This document shows, piece after piece, positions 11,281 through 20,955 of a DNA stretch of 64,000 nucleotides (position 1 is the stretch's first letter; every line of letters begins with the position of its first letter). The DNA is from Dermacentor variabilis (lineage: Eukaryota; Arthropoda; Arachnida; Ixodida; Ixodidae): NCBI RefSeq assembly GCF_050947875.1, contig NW_027460291.1:31123589-31187588 (forward strand), read 5' to 3'. A model generated the notes under the pieces. That model was not told the DNA's origin, did no database searches, and saw nothing but the letters and a program-made list of their open reading frames with translations. The translations under genes were made by a program, and so were the position numbers.

Positions 11281-11354
11281 CGTTAACTGCCACACAAAAC
11301 TTTAGAAAGGGAAGGATCTCGCCCTTAGCGGCCACAATCCTAGGCCAGAGAAAG
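11281..11354 (+). pseudogene. I-like LINE RNase H, left part (split by piggyBac)
   Basis: Translation in the frame that continues after the piggyBac insertion gives QNFRKGRISPLAATILGQRK. The related LINE at 23.2 kb encodes TILSKRKPPGRATELVWVPA at the equivalent position. The segment is therefore the upstream part of the RNase H fold whose downstream part begins at 13647. Similarity fades to the left of about 11290, so the true 5' limit of this LINE fragment is uncertain. Confidence 0.6.
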
Positions 11355-11358
11355 TTAA

Positions 11359-11374
11359 CCCCTTAACCGTTTTG
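11359..11374 (+). repeat. piggyBac left terminal inverted repeat
   Basis: CCCCTTAACCGTTTTG directly after TTAA. It pairs with the inverted right end at 13628-13642, with one mismatch in the first 15 bases. Confidence 0.9.
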
Positions 11375-11483
11375 GACGAGCTGTGCTCGTCCTTGCCAGG
11401 CCGTCCCCAAACCGTTTTGGACGAGTGTAGCTCGTCCGCGCTGAATACGTTCTTCCCTCCAGCGTTTCGGACGAGCGGCGCAC
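11374..11483 (+). promoter_or_regulatory. three subterminal GGACGAG repeats, two palindromic
   Basis: GGACGAGC-TGT-GCTCGTCC at 11374-11392 and GGACGAG-TGTAG-CTCGTCC at 11419-11437 are perfect interrupted palindromes. A third, decayed version starts GGACGAGC at 11469. Each follows a CGTTT tract. No such motif is seen near the right end. Position and repetition suggest transposase-binding or promoter sites; this is inference. Confidence 0.6.
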
Positions 11484-11594
11484 GTTTGTGGCGTAGCTTG
11501 CATTTTTACTCGACAGATGGCAGCACTGACCGCTTAATTTCTTTTTCTTCAACCGCGTAAACTTTTTTTTTCGTAGGGCAACCTTGGTTTTAAA

Positions 11595-13364
11595 ATGGCA
11601 TCCAGTGGAGGCGACACGTGTATTGCTGGCCCGTCTTCTCGGAAACGGCGCTTTTCTTCGTCGTCATCTTCGTCAGACGATGGTGATTCAGACACTGATG
11701 TGTACATTGTTTCAGGGAGCGAGGATGACAGTGATGATGTTGTACTCAGCAGCTCTTCTGATGAAGAAGATGATTGCTCGGAAGCGAACTTTGCGAGCGC
11801 GCGTCAGTGGATGAAGATCGACGTCACGAACATTCCTACACGACCTCCTCGGTTTCCTTTTCTGGCAGTTCCCGGTAAGACGTTCACTATAAGCTCGCCT
11901 GGTGACTTGCTTGAATATATTCAGCGTTTCCTCGATGATGAACTCATTTCAATGGTGGTCGAAGAAACTAACCGCAATGCTGCTGAGAAGGTGAAGGGCT
12001 GCGGTCCGTGTGAGCATAGCCGCGTCAAAAAATGGGTGCCGGTGACTGAGGAGGAGATGTGGGTGTTTCTTGGTCTCTTGCTGTTGCAAGGAATTGTGCA
12101 GAAGCCACGACAGGATTGGTATTGGTCCAGGAACAAGCTCTTATTCACACCTATTTTCGGAGAGGTGATGAGTGGCAACCGGTTTCAGCTCCTGATGCGG
12201 ATGCTGCACTTTGCTGATAATTCCAGTATCAGCGACCTTAGCAGTCACCCGCAGCCGAAGCTGCACAAGATATGGCCGTTTCTGGTTCGGTTGTTGAAGA
12301 ACTATCGCTCAGCCTACGTACCGGAGCGAGACATATCCATTGATGAAAGCCTTATGCTCTACAAAGGAAGGCTTGGCTGGGTACAGTACATTCCCCTCAA
12401 GAGAGCCAGATTTGGCCTGAAATTTTTCATGCTTTGTGAGGCGTCATCGGGGTACGTGTGGGATGTTATCATCTACACAGGAAAAGGCACCAACCTCGGC
12501 ACACCAGCAAATGTCGACCCTACGTCTCCAATGGGAACGAAAGTGGTGATGAAGCTTCTGGAGCCCTTGCTAGGCAAAGGCTACTGCCTGACCGTAGATA
12601 ATTTTTATACGTCACCAGAGCTCGTCGACCTCCTCCTCCTGAACCGCACAGATGTCTATGGCACAGTCAGAGCAAATAGAAAAGACATGCCTCCCGAATT
12701 CCGCACACAGAAGCTGAAAAAGGGAGAGATCCAAGCTTACCAGCGCGGTAAGTGTGTCGCCCTCCAATGGCGCGACAAAAAAGTAGTGACTGTCCTGAGC
12801 ACTGTGCACAGCGCAAACATGGAGACGTTCAAAGACTCGAAAGGGAGGGACGTGACAAAGCCAAGCATCGTGCGGGACTACAACCACACAATGGGCGGTG
12901 TCGACAAGTCAGACCAGATGCTGGCGAACTACCCTGTCCCCAGAAAACGGCAGAAAATATATTACAAGAAGATTTTTCGCCACTTGCTTGATGAGTTGAC
13001 ATTTAACTCCTTTGTTTTGTATCAAAAGGAAGGAGGGAAGATGAACCACCTCGACTTCCGCCTCGCCCTTATTGAAGCAATCTTCAATAGGTACCTCGAC
13101 CCCGCGCGAAAGATAAAGCGTGGCCGGCCTTCTGGCGTACTTGATCCCATACGACTTCAAGAGAGGCACTTTCCAGCTTACATCCCTCCAACCGAAAACA
13201 AGGCAACTCCAACCAGGAAATGCTTCATTTGCTGCAAAAAGCAAGGAGACAAAGGCCGGAAAATTAGGAAGGAAACACGATTTTGGTGCAAGAGCTGCAA
13301 CAAACCGCTATGCGTGATCCCTTGTTTTGAGATTTACCACACCGTCCCAATGCTTCCTCGGTGA
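11595..13364 (+). CDS. piggyBac transposase, 589 aa, apparently intact
   Basis: The enzyme excises the element and reinserts it at TTAA in the nucleus. The acidic, Ser-rich N-terminus (residues 20-62) is followed by the DDE_Tnp_1_7 fold. Catalytic residues are Asp250 (ISIDESLMLYKGR), Asp335 (LTVDNFYTSPEL) and Asp437 (MGGVDKSDQM), with the usual Asp440. A C-terminal Cys-rich zinc domain spans about residues 543-582 (CFICC, then CKSC, CVIPC, H). Length is close to the family norm of about 590. The ATG at 11595 has AAA immediately upstream and precedes all conserved regions. No stop, frameshift or missing catalytic residue was seen, in contrast to every retroelement around it. Confidence 0.95.
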   Translation: MASSGGDTCIAGPSSRKRRFSSSSSSSDDGDSDTDVYIVSGSEDDSDDVVLSSSSDEEDDCSEANFASARQWMKIDVTNIPTRPPRFPFLAVPGKTFTISSPGDLLEYIQRFLDDELISMVVEETNRNAAEKVKGCGPCEHSRVKKWVPVTEEEMWVFLGLLLLQGIVQKPRQDWYWSRNKLLFTPIFGEVMSGNRFQLLMRMLHFADNSSISDLSSHPQPKLHKIWPFLVRLLKNYRSAYVPERDISIDESLMLYKGRLGWVQYIPLKRARFGLKFFMLCEASSGYVWDVIIYTGKGTNLGTPANVDPTSPMGTKVVMKLLEPLLGKGYCLTVDNFYTSPELVDLLLLNRTDVYGTVRANRKDMPPEFRTQKLKKGEIQAYQRGKCVALQWRDKKVVTVLSTVHSANMETFKDSKGRDVTKPSIVRDYNHTMGGVDKSDQMLANYPVPRKRQKIYYKKIFRHLLDELTFNSFVLYQKEGGKMNHLDFRLALIEAIFNRYLDPARKIKRGRPSGVLDPIRLQERHFPAYIPPTENKATPTRKCFICCKKQGDKGRKIRKETRFWCKSCNKPLCVIPCFEIYHTVPMLPR

Positions 13365-13627
13365 AGCAATCAACTTTTTGTCACCACAACTCAGTGAAAG
13401 AGTTAAGAAATCGGTGGCTGTGGTCATTCTTTAATTTTTATTGTTCATTACCAGCAGAAAGTTCCTTTTCTTTTTTCTGAGAAACAATAAACTTGAATAT
13501 GCTACTTTGACTTCGTGTTTGCTTTAAATATTTTTTTAAGACCGAATACATGCTTTTTATTGCAATAATAATCGAAATCAGGAATAAAAAAAATAAGCAG
13601 TTTTGTGGAGAAATTCGTTGATATAAA

Positions 13628-13642
13628 AAAACGGTGAAGGGG
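13628..13642 (+). repeat. piggyBac right terminal inverted repeat
   Basis: AAAACGGTGAAGGGG directly before TTAA at 13643-13646. Its reverse complement, CCCCTTCACCGTTTT, matches the left end with one difference. Confidence 0.9.
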
Positions 13643-13646
13643 TTAA

Positions 13647-14250
13647 ATGGAAAAATTCAAATAATTTGGACTCCGGCGCACGAAGCCGTCCCCGGCAACG
13701 AGGCGGCCCACGAGCTGGCTCGATATCTCTACCGCCGAGCCGCTACGGGGCCCCTCGATGACCGAGGGAGCGGAGAGCGCATGCTAAAATATGGGGAGAT
13801 CACGCAGCATTATAGATTGGCTCGTAGACTGGTATCCCCGCCAGACCCAAAATTAAACAACAGACAAGCAGTCGCGTGGAGACGACTACAAACTTATACG
13901 TATCCCCACCCGGTTATGGTGAACCACATGTTCCCCGAGGCCAGGAGCGATAGGTGTAATCTTTGTGGGGCGAGAGGGACCCTCGACCACATAATATGGG
14001 AATGTCCGTTCTCTCCGGGGGAACGCACAATATAGGTAGTAGAGACACCTGGGAGACCCTGCCGCGCAGCTCGTACTCTGAGCTCCAGCTCCGGCTCGTC
14101 CAACTGGCTGAAGAGGCTGCTGGGACCCAAGACCTCCCAGCCTGCATCTGAGGCGGCGGCACTCGCCCCCTGACCTGCGTCTCGGGGGGAGGAGGGGAGG
14201 GGGGTAGACCACCTTATCCGTTGGAGAATAAAGTTTATTCTATCTATCAC
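13647..14250 (+). mobile_element. I-like LINE, 3' end with RNase H C-terminus
   Basis: Codons from 13647 give NGKIQIIWTPAHEAVPGNEA, the end of an RNase H domain (TPAHxxxPGNExAH). A tail with a Cys zinc finger follows (CNLCGARGTLDHIIWECP) and reads into the sequence aligned with the 4.9-kb and 22.8-kb copies. The final ORF portion changes frame near 14035. The 3' end is marked by AATAAAG at about 14227. piggyBac separates it from the rest of its RNase H domain. Confidence 0.8.
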
Positions 14251-14762
14251 GTTAACCTCTTAGCGCTGCCTGAAATGCACAATCGAGCGCGTTTTTAAAT
14301 TTATCGCGCGAGCATCGACCGTCCTCGCGGCCGGTTTCGGAACAGTGAAAATCAACATTTCGCATTCTTCTCTCCCTCGTTGGCTGTTCCATGCTAGAAC
14401 CACCGCCCCCGCGACGACTGTTTGGCCATCTTTTCTGCCCTGGCAGCGATGACGTTACACCTGCCAGATGCAACTTCGGAGCCGTCCATTTCCTGATAAT
14501 ACCGAAGAATATGTTGCGTGCAATACCATCACTGCCTGTTCCCTGAAACAAAAAAAAAGAAAAAGAAAGAAAAATGAAAAGGCGTTCTCGTCGGATGGGC
14601 GCGACCGCAGCTCAATCAAGCAACAGCAAAAAGAGAGAGGGAAGCTGGCCTGATACCTCCCTCTCTTCGAAAGAGGATTGTAGGCCGTGGCGCTGTTCTT
14701 GTTGGTCGGCGCTCGCGTGATAGCCTTCAAATCGCGCTAAACTGTAGATGGCCGATATCCCA
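14251..14762. other. no gene seen
   Basis: Mixed-composition sequence with an A-rich stretch at 14548-14580. Nothing recognised. Confidence 0.5.
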
Positions 14763-14802
14763 CCCGTCGCGGTGGCTTACTTGCTATGGCGCTGTGCTGC
14801 TA

Positions 14803-14859
<57 letters not shown>

Positions 14860-15550
14860 TATGAAAACACACAAAGGAAACAGGGAGGGAGCAAGCTGAC
14901 AACTGCCACCCAGAGGGGCACAACGCCTGCCTACTCTTTCGGGAGGAGGGAATGAAAACAGGTGACGAGGATAGGAAACAAAGAAATAGGAAAGAAAATA
15001 GGAAATCAACAAATGACAGAGACACGGACAAAAGAAAGTAGGAACACGGAAAAAATGTCTGTAAACGGGAGGCCAAATCAGTTTTCTTCATGAAAGTTAG
15101 CAAGGCTCTATGGGCCTGGCCGCGTTGAGCAGCACTACCTCTCGGAAACAGGCAATCGTCAAAGCTCGTACACTTGAGTCCAATCTGTCCATAGTCCTTA
15201 ATTAGCAGTGCACGTTGTGTGATGAATGCGGGGCACTCCAATATAATGCGTTGGAGTCTCTCACAGGAGCCACAGGAGGTACACGACGGACTGTCCACGC
15301 GTTCTCGGACGATACAAGCGTTCCTGCTAAGCTGCTAAGCACGAGGGCGCGTGATCAAATCCCGGCCGCGGCGGCCGCATTTCGACGGGGGCGAAATGCA
15401 AAAGCGGCCGTGTCCCGTGCATTGGGCGGGGGGGGGGGGGGGGGCGCACGTTTAAGATGCCCTGGTGGTTCAAATTAATCCGGAGTCCACCACTATAATG
15501 AGTGCCTCATGATCGAATCGGGGCTATGGCGCGTAAAAGCCCACCATTCC
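14763..15550 (+). mobile_element. Ruka-type SINE interrupted by a LINE fragment
   Basis: The tRNA-like head lies at 14763-14803 (CCCGTCGCGGTGGCTTACTT ... CTGCTAA). The remainder resumes at 15339 (GCACGAGGGCGCGTGATC, then the body to about 15550). Between them sits a minus-strand LINE 3' end. GCTGCTAA occurs at both junctions (14796-14803 and 15331-15338), as an 8-bp target duplication. The SINE body also contains a run of 17 G at 15428-15444. Confidence 0.85.
14804..15330 (-). mobile_element. LINE 3' fragment with (AAT)n tail
   Basis: The minus strand encodes a C-terminal zinc-finger-like segment (CTSCGSCERLQRIILECPAF, residues continuing to SRLQ) and then a 3' untranslated region. It ends in an (AAT)n tail of about 56 bp (14804-14859 on the plus strand as ATT). 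The Cys arrangement is the ORF2 C-terminus type seen in I/R1/Jockey-group LINEs. It is 5'-truncated and inserted into a SINE. Confidence 0.75.
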
Positions 15551-16118
15551 ATTCGGATATCGCCTCTGCGCACCCCGCTCGCATATCGACGCCTCTGCCC
15601 TGTCTTTTTGCAGCTCTTCAATCTCGTCCGCGCTCGATTACGTGAGAAAGTCGTGGCTAATTTGTCCGATTTCGCGTCGCACCGAAAAATGGCTAGCGCC
15701 TTGACCCAATTTATGCTTGGAAATCGCGCTTCAGGATGACGTCACGACATACGAGTGGCCTCAACACGATGGAACGACGGTGGAGACGCGAGGAGCGGCA
15801 TCTCGTCGCCGCGCAGGTTGCGCCGTGCACCTGAGGCGCCGCTCGAGACGCGGCGGGGTTCGCGAGTCGAGCACGCGACGGGGGGGAAGCCGCCTTAACG
15901 CCATCCAGCGCTGCGCACCACCGTCGCCTATTCTCGGAAAGAATGCGCGGCTCCCGGCGCCATTTCGCTCGCGCTGATTCGCTACGGCGCTGCACGGCGC
16001 CGGGTCCGTGCACACTTCAGAGCTTGCTTAGATAGCCCGCACGCCGTCAAAAACGCGCCTCGGATCCGTTTCCACGGAACGGGTATACACCGAAAAACGA
16101 CCGAAAGCTGTGCAAGTT
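15551..16118. other. no gene seen; GC-rich
   Basis: GC-rich (especially 15760-16010), with reading frames on both strands that look compositional. It could be a CpG-rich promoter-like region, but no exon or TATA/Inr context supports this. Confidence 0.4.
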
Positions 16119-16315
16119 ACCCACCGCAGTGGGCTCAGTGGCTGTGGTCTTGTGCTGTTGCAGTACGAGATCGCTGGTTCGATTCCCGGCGACCGCATTC
16201 CGATGGAGGCGGAACGCAAAAGCACTCGTGCAACGTGGATTTATAGGTGCACGTTAAAGAACCCCCGGGTGGTAACAAAATTATTCCGGAGCCCTCCACT
16301 GCGACGACCCTCGAA
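16119..16315 (+). mobile_element. Ruka-type SINE, diverged
   Basis: Starts CCCACCGCAGTGGGCTCAGT with B-box-like GGTTCGATTCCC. The body follows: CCGATGGAGGCGGAACG, GGTGCACGTTAAAGAACCCC, GGAGCCCTCCACTGCGACG. The 3' end present in other copies is missing beyond about 16315. Confidence 0.8.
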
Positions 16316-16640
16316 ACTCACTGTGCAGTTTAGGGGACGGTATGCGCCACCATTTCGTTTAGCTGAGGAAGTTGATTAGCGGTTCGGGGTGTGCGGAAAG
16401 GCACGCGTGTACGAAACGAGGACACGAGAACGACGAGAAGGACAACACAAGCGCTGAGACGAGGTTAGGTGGCAAAGCACTTTAGAAATGGAACCTAGAA
16501 TGACAGGAAGCAGAGCAAGTCGCGGTAGGGGTTCGTGGCATGGAGAGGTGTGATACACCGGTATACATCAATTTGGCAACGCTTTCGCATCGCGCAGCCA
16601 TGTCGCTGCATTTTTATCTCTCAAAGTGCAGGATTTAAAA
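16316..16640. other. no gene seen
   Basis: Spacer ahead of the long LINE. It may include the 5' untranslated region of that LINE, whose start could not be fixed. Confidence 0.4.
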
Positions 16641-17026
16641 GTGGACGTGCGTCTGGTTAACCTCCCTGCCTTTCATCTCTCCTCTCTCTCTTTTCAAGCT
16701 GTCCCACGAGAGCCTCTGCCATATTATATATTGAGTATCAGCATCACATATCGGTGGCTCTTGTTGAACCATGTGTACCTCTTGGAATTGACTACAGTGT
16801 ACCGCAAAGAAGAAGAGGGCTTGAGAAGAGCACATCAGCACATAGTTGGAACAGAAGAAGAGCTCACTCACAGGGCTTCGAAGCTTGCCTCTGCCTGGGC
16901 TCCCGAACACTGGTTGTGGTCAAGTAGCTGGTGGTTTTCTTTTGATCTGTCTCTTTTACCTAAGTGTTTTTGTCCTTTTGTTTCAATATCTGTTAACTTG
17001 CCAGAGTAGTTTCCTATTTCTCTGCA

Positions 17027-18372
17027 ATGTCTCTCTCATCGCCAGTTCAGGAAGCTTCCTCCTGGTCGGCTTCCGTTCCTACCTCTCATTTGCCGGTGGA
17101 GCTTTTCTTACGCAGTGGGACGACCAGCCAACCTGTGGCTTTGGTTCCAAGTGATGGCGCAGTGATTCAAGTGAAGAATCCCAAGGCAATTCAAACCGAA
17201 CTTCGTATGGCCTCGGCCAATTTTCAACAAATCACAGAGGTTCGACAATTTGGCCGAGGGGGCATTCTTTGCCGTTCGTCAGACCAGGCTTGTGTTCAAG
17301 ATTTACTGAAGTGCGATGTTTCTGCGACACATCCGGTGAGCAGTTTCGTTCCTCATCACCTTACATGTACCAAAGGCCTAGTCCGCGGTGTCGACATAAG
17401 TCTATGTCCGGCAGAAATTTTGGAAACGTTTTCAGCGGCAGGCGTGATTTCTCTGTATCGCTGCAGCCGTGTCGTTGATAATAAGCACATGCCCACAGAA
17501 ACAGTCATTGGTACTTTTGCTGGAATGAACCGCCCATCGGAAATAACGCATGACCACCTATATACCGAGTTGAGCCTCTATCACCTCGTGTCCTTCAGTG
17601 TCTAAAGTGTTGGCAGTTTGGGCACTGCGTAAAAGGTTGCAGGGCCAACACACGATGCCGGATTTGGGGAGAAGGCCATAATTCAAATGACTGTTCTTCC
17701 GGAAATGAGTCCTGCTGCCTTTGCAGTGGTCCCCACCCTGCAGATGAGCCTAACTGCCCTGCAAGGTCATAAGAAGTGCAAATCCTCGAAATAATTGATA
17801 GACGTCGATGCTCTCATCGTGAGGCCGTTCGAGAAACTCAGAGCAGAACTGAAGGGTATGCTGGTATAACGGCCCGTCAAACACTCTGTTTGGAAAACTG
17901 AATCTATGAGGCTGTGGCAGCTTCTGTAGAAAAGACGTTGGAGAAATCAATGGAGCGCATTGTGACGAATCTCACCGGCGCCCTTATTCAGGTGCTGTCC
18001 TCACAACTAGCTCCGTGGCTTCAACTAACTAATAAAGCCAATATTGAGGATCCGGTGTCGGGTCTACCGCGGAGTCCACCTATTGAAATATCGATCGCGC
18101 AGCCATTCACTAATAACATTTTATCAAAGCCATCAACTTCTGAGAAAGTCGACTACATCTGTCTCTCCGACACAGATTGGATGGAAAATCAAGATGTAGA
18201 TATGGACCCCCGATCTCTTAAACGAACAAGGTCACCGACAGAGAAAAAATCTAGTTCTCCCACCAACTCCAAGGCAAAAAATTACGTTAGAGAGATTCCG
18301 ACTCAGAAGAACTTCTTAAAAGAGAGCGTTTTAGACCAAGCAGTCTCTGCTGCTCGAATTTATTCACCATAA
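17027..18372 (+). pseudogene. LINE ORF1 (gag-like), frameshifted
   Basis: The ATG at 17027 opens a frame through 17605 with AVIQVKNPKAIQTELRMASA and PHHLTCTKGLVRGVDISLCP, the RNA-binding part of I-type ORF1. After a frame change near 17600 the sequence codes for CCHC-like knuckles (CWQFGHCVKGC, then CCLCSGPHPADEPNC). From 17914 the frame is open to 18372 with basic, Ser-rich sequence (KRTRSPTEKKSS). ORF1 proteins bind LINE RNA and accompany it into the nucleus. Confidence 0.75.
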
Positions 18373-19210
18373 GAACTTTAACAGTAATTCAGTGGAACTG
18401 TCGTTCCATACTTCATACTCTGCCACAGATTTGTTATATCTTATTTCTAAATATTCTCCAGATATTATTATTTTGAAGGAAACTTGGCTTGCTGCTGGTT
18501 AGACTTTCCATCTCAAAAATTTCCGATGTCTTCGATTGGATCGCCTATCCCGACGTGGTAGTTTAGTTTTGTTTGTCTCATCAAACATCTGCCATAGAGC
18601 TACTATAGCATACCAGAGAATGTCCCCAGACTGTGAAATCTTAGCACTGGATATAATACTTCCTGGTTGCACACATTTTTCTATAATTAGCACGTACTTC
18701 CCCGCTGGAGTGCAAGATACCCATTATCTAGATGCATCTATTGCTTGCAGTCAGAAGAATATCATACTTGTGGGAGATCTTAATTCTCATCATGTATCGT
18801 GTGGTTTCCGAATGGACACTTGTCGCAAACGCTTGTGGGATTGGGTCTTAACGAATCATTTCTCTTGCTTAAATTCGAAAGCACATACTTTTGTTCGGGG
18901 TCACTCGCGATCTGCCCTACATCTTACGTTTGCTATCTCGAGCATGTCTGTAACCTCCTGGAAGACTGTTGATTCCGCAACTAACAGTGATCACCTCCCT
19001 ATAATTTTTGAACTACTTACCCAGTTAGCTAGTGTAGATAGTAATGTGCGCACTTTTGTTAATTACGAAATTTTTTTAAATGCGTTAAAATCAGCTTTAC
19101 AAGCTCAGGAGGGTATGGAGAGGGATATTAAAGCAATGAGCCTATGTTCAATTCTAAAGCAATCATCAAAAAAAGCTCAATTTGTTGTGCAATCTACTAA
19201 GGGTGGATGA
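18373..19210 (+). pseudogene. LINE APE-type endonuclease domain
   Basis: Blocks in order are VIQWNCRSI, KETWLAAG (catalytic Glu), LVGDLNSHH (Asp and Asn) and NSDHLPIIFE (SDH). The domain nicks target DNA to start reverse transcription. In-frame stops occur near 18500 and 18565. The ALHLTF block near 18920 shows His where the family usually has Asp. Confidence 0.75.
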
Positions 19211-19457
19211 CATTGTCCCTGGTGGAATTCTGACTGCGAGCGAAATTTTAGACGTAGAAAAGCTGCGTGGAAAAAGCTTTTACACAACCAATGTCCTGTT
19301 AATTGGGCTGATTATACATATGTCTACTATATTTAAGCGAATAGTCTCAAAAGCTGAGAGGGATTAACATTCCAAGCACTACACATACCTTTCGAAGTCT
19401 AGCAATAAAAAAGCCCTGTTTATATTTCTTCGATCACGTAAAGTTATACTGGCGCCC

Positions 19458-20847
19458 GTGAATGTCGACTCTGTCGTTCCAACACCAAAAGAATTATCAG
19501 AACCACAAGAGGAAATTGCTCAAGGGCTTGCGCAACAGTTCAAGCATAAATTGCCTATAGGACTAAAGAAACCTCCCTTGGGAGACAACTTTGTAACACT
19601 AACAGCGACAGAGCTTGAAGTCATTATTAGTTCGTTACCGGCGTCAGCCTCAGGTCCAGATGACATTACAACAGGAATGCTAAAAGTCTTGTTTGATTAT
19701 GCGCCTCAGGACCTGCTAAATATAATAAATTTCTCTCTCAAAAATTCATGGGTTCCAAGATAATGGAGCTAAAATTATCCCACTATTGAAGAAAAAAGCA
19801 GCTGGACTTGACTTAGAGTTGATAAGACCAATTTCTCTTACTTACAATGTCTTCAAATTAATAGAAAGGGTTGTTCACGGCCGTACAACAAATTTTATGC
19901 AGGATGATACCCTTCTCAGTCCTTGTCAGATTGTATTTCGTCCCGGCCACCCCATATGGTGCGCCCATGTAGATTTAGAGAGCCGCATTAGACTTGCTCG
20001 CCGCAAACGAGAGTACGCAGCTTTGGTGATCAAAAGCATACGACTCTGTGGAATATTGTATTCTATTCGACAAGCTTCAGTGTACGAAGTTCCTGAAATA
20101 TATAACCGCTTGTATCTATGAATTTATAAGGGATAGAGAGGTTTATTGTTAAAAAAATAGGTATTTCGACGTCTAAACACAAGCAGACAAAAGGTGTACG
20201 ACAGGGTTCCGTTCCTTCCCCTATATTATTTAACATTTTGCTAAGCGCAATTCATTTGTCTCCGGAAGAACATGTTTATGTTTATGCTGTTGATATCGCA
20301 TTGTTTACCTCCTCAAATAATATACATTCACTACAACAGTCGTTGCAAATTTACTTAGGAATGCTGGAGACATGGTTAAAGGGATTATGTATGTCGTTAA
20401 ATATTAGCAAAAGTGCAGTATTAGTATTCCCATTAACTGCACATGTGCATATATACCGACAGGAAGTCATTCCTCAAGATTACGAAGTACCTTGGTGTTA
20501 TTTATGATGGCAAGCTCACCTGGCGCAGTCACATTGAACATATCAAAACAAAGGCAGAACGTGCCGTCGCTATGCTCCGCCGGCTCAGCCACCATCGCTC
20601 TGGACTAGGCAGGGATACCTTACCGATGACATTTAAAATGTATGTTCGGTCCGTATTAGAATTTGGCTGTGTAATATTTTCCCGTGGCCCCGCCTACAAA
20701 ATTAAACCTCTCATACTTTTAGAAAGAGAAGCTCTACGGTCATGCCTCGGGCTACCTAGATTTGTTGCCAACACTGTTTTGTATCAGGAAGCTCATATAC
20801 CCACCCTAGATTGCAGATCCCGCATGCTTACGGTTCGGACATGTTAA
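19458..20847 (+). pseudogene. LINE reverse transcriptase, motif C altered
   Basis: Recognisable blocks are ASGPDDITTGMLKVL, LELIRPISLTYNVFKLIE, VRQGSVPSPILFNI near 20200, and VYAVDIALFTSS near 20280. The thumb follows (KYLGVIYDGKLTWRSHIEHI, PVLEFGCVIFSRG-like). Motif C should read YADD. Here it is YAVD, so one catalytic Asp is Val. Several frame changes lie between the blocks (about 19765, 20121, 20480). Confidence 0.8.
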
Positions 20848-20955
20848 AAAATTTATGACTTTTTAAAGATACATACGCAATATGTATTTATCACTGAACC
20901 GTTTCAGTTTTTTCAAGTATCGTGGTCGAGATTCCACAGTCCTCAGATAATATTT

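Larger units (their letters stand above)
11359..13642 (+). mobile_element. complete piggyBac-family DNA transposon
   Basis: The 2,284-bp element is flanked by TTAA on both sides (11355-11358 and 13643-13646), the piggyBac target duplication. Terminal inverted repeats are CCCCTTAACCGTTTT on the left and CCCCTTCACCGTTTT read inwards from the right. The single gene is open from start to stop, and AATAAA occurs at about 13485 downstream of it. Cut-and-paste movement by piggyBac leaves no scar. Everything needed for autonomy appears present, so this is a possibly active copy, although activity cannot be judged from sequence. Confidence 0.95.

Noticed and set aside
13634..14035. 133-codon frame as a small independent gene
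   Set aside because: Its first residues come from the piggyBac right end and the rest is the LINE RNase H tail; it is a junction artefact.
15711..16013. host exon in the GC-rich segment 15.7-16.0 kb
   Set aside because: Overlapping open frames on both strands with Arg/Ala/Ser-rich translation are typical of GC-rich non-coding DNA.
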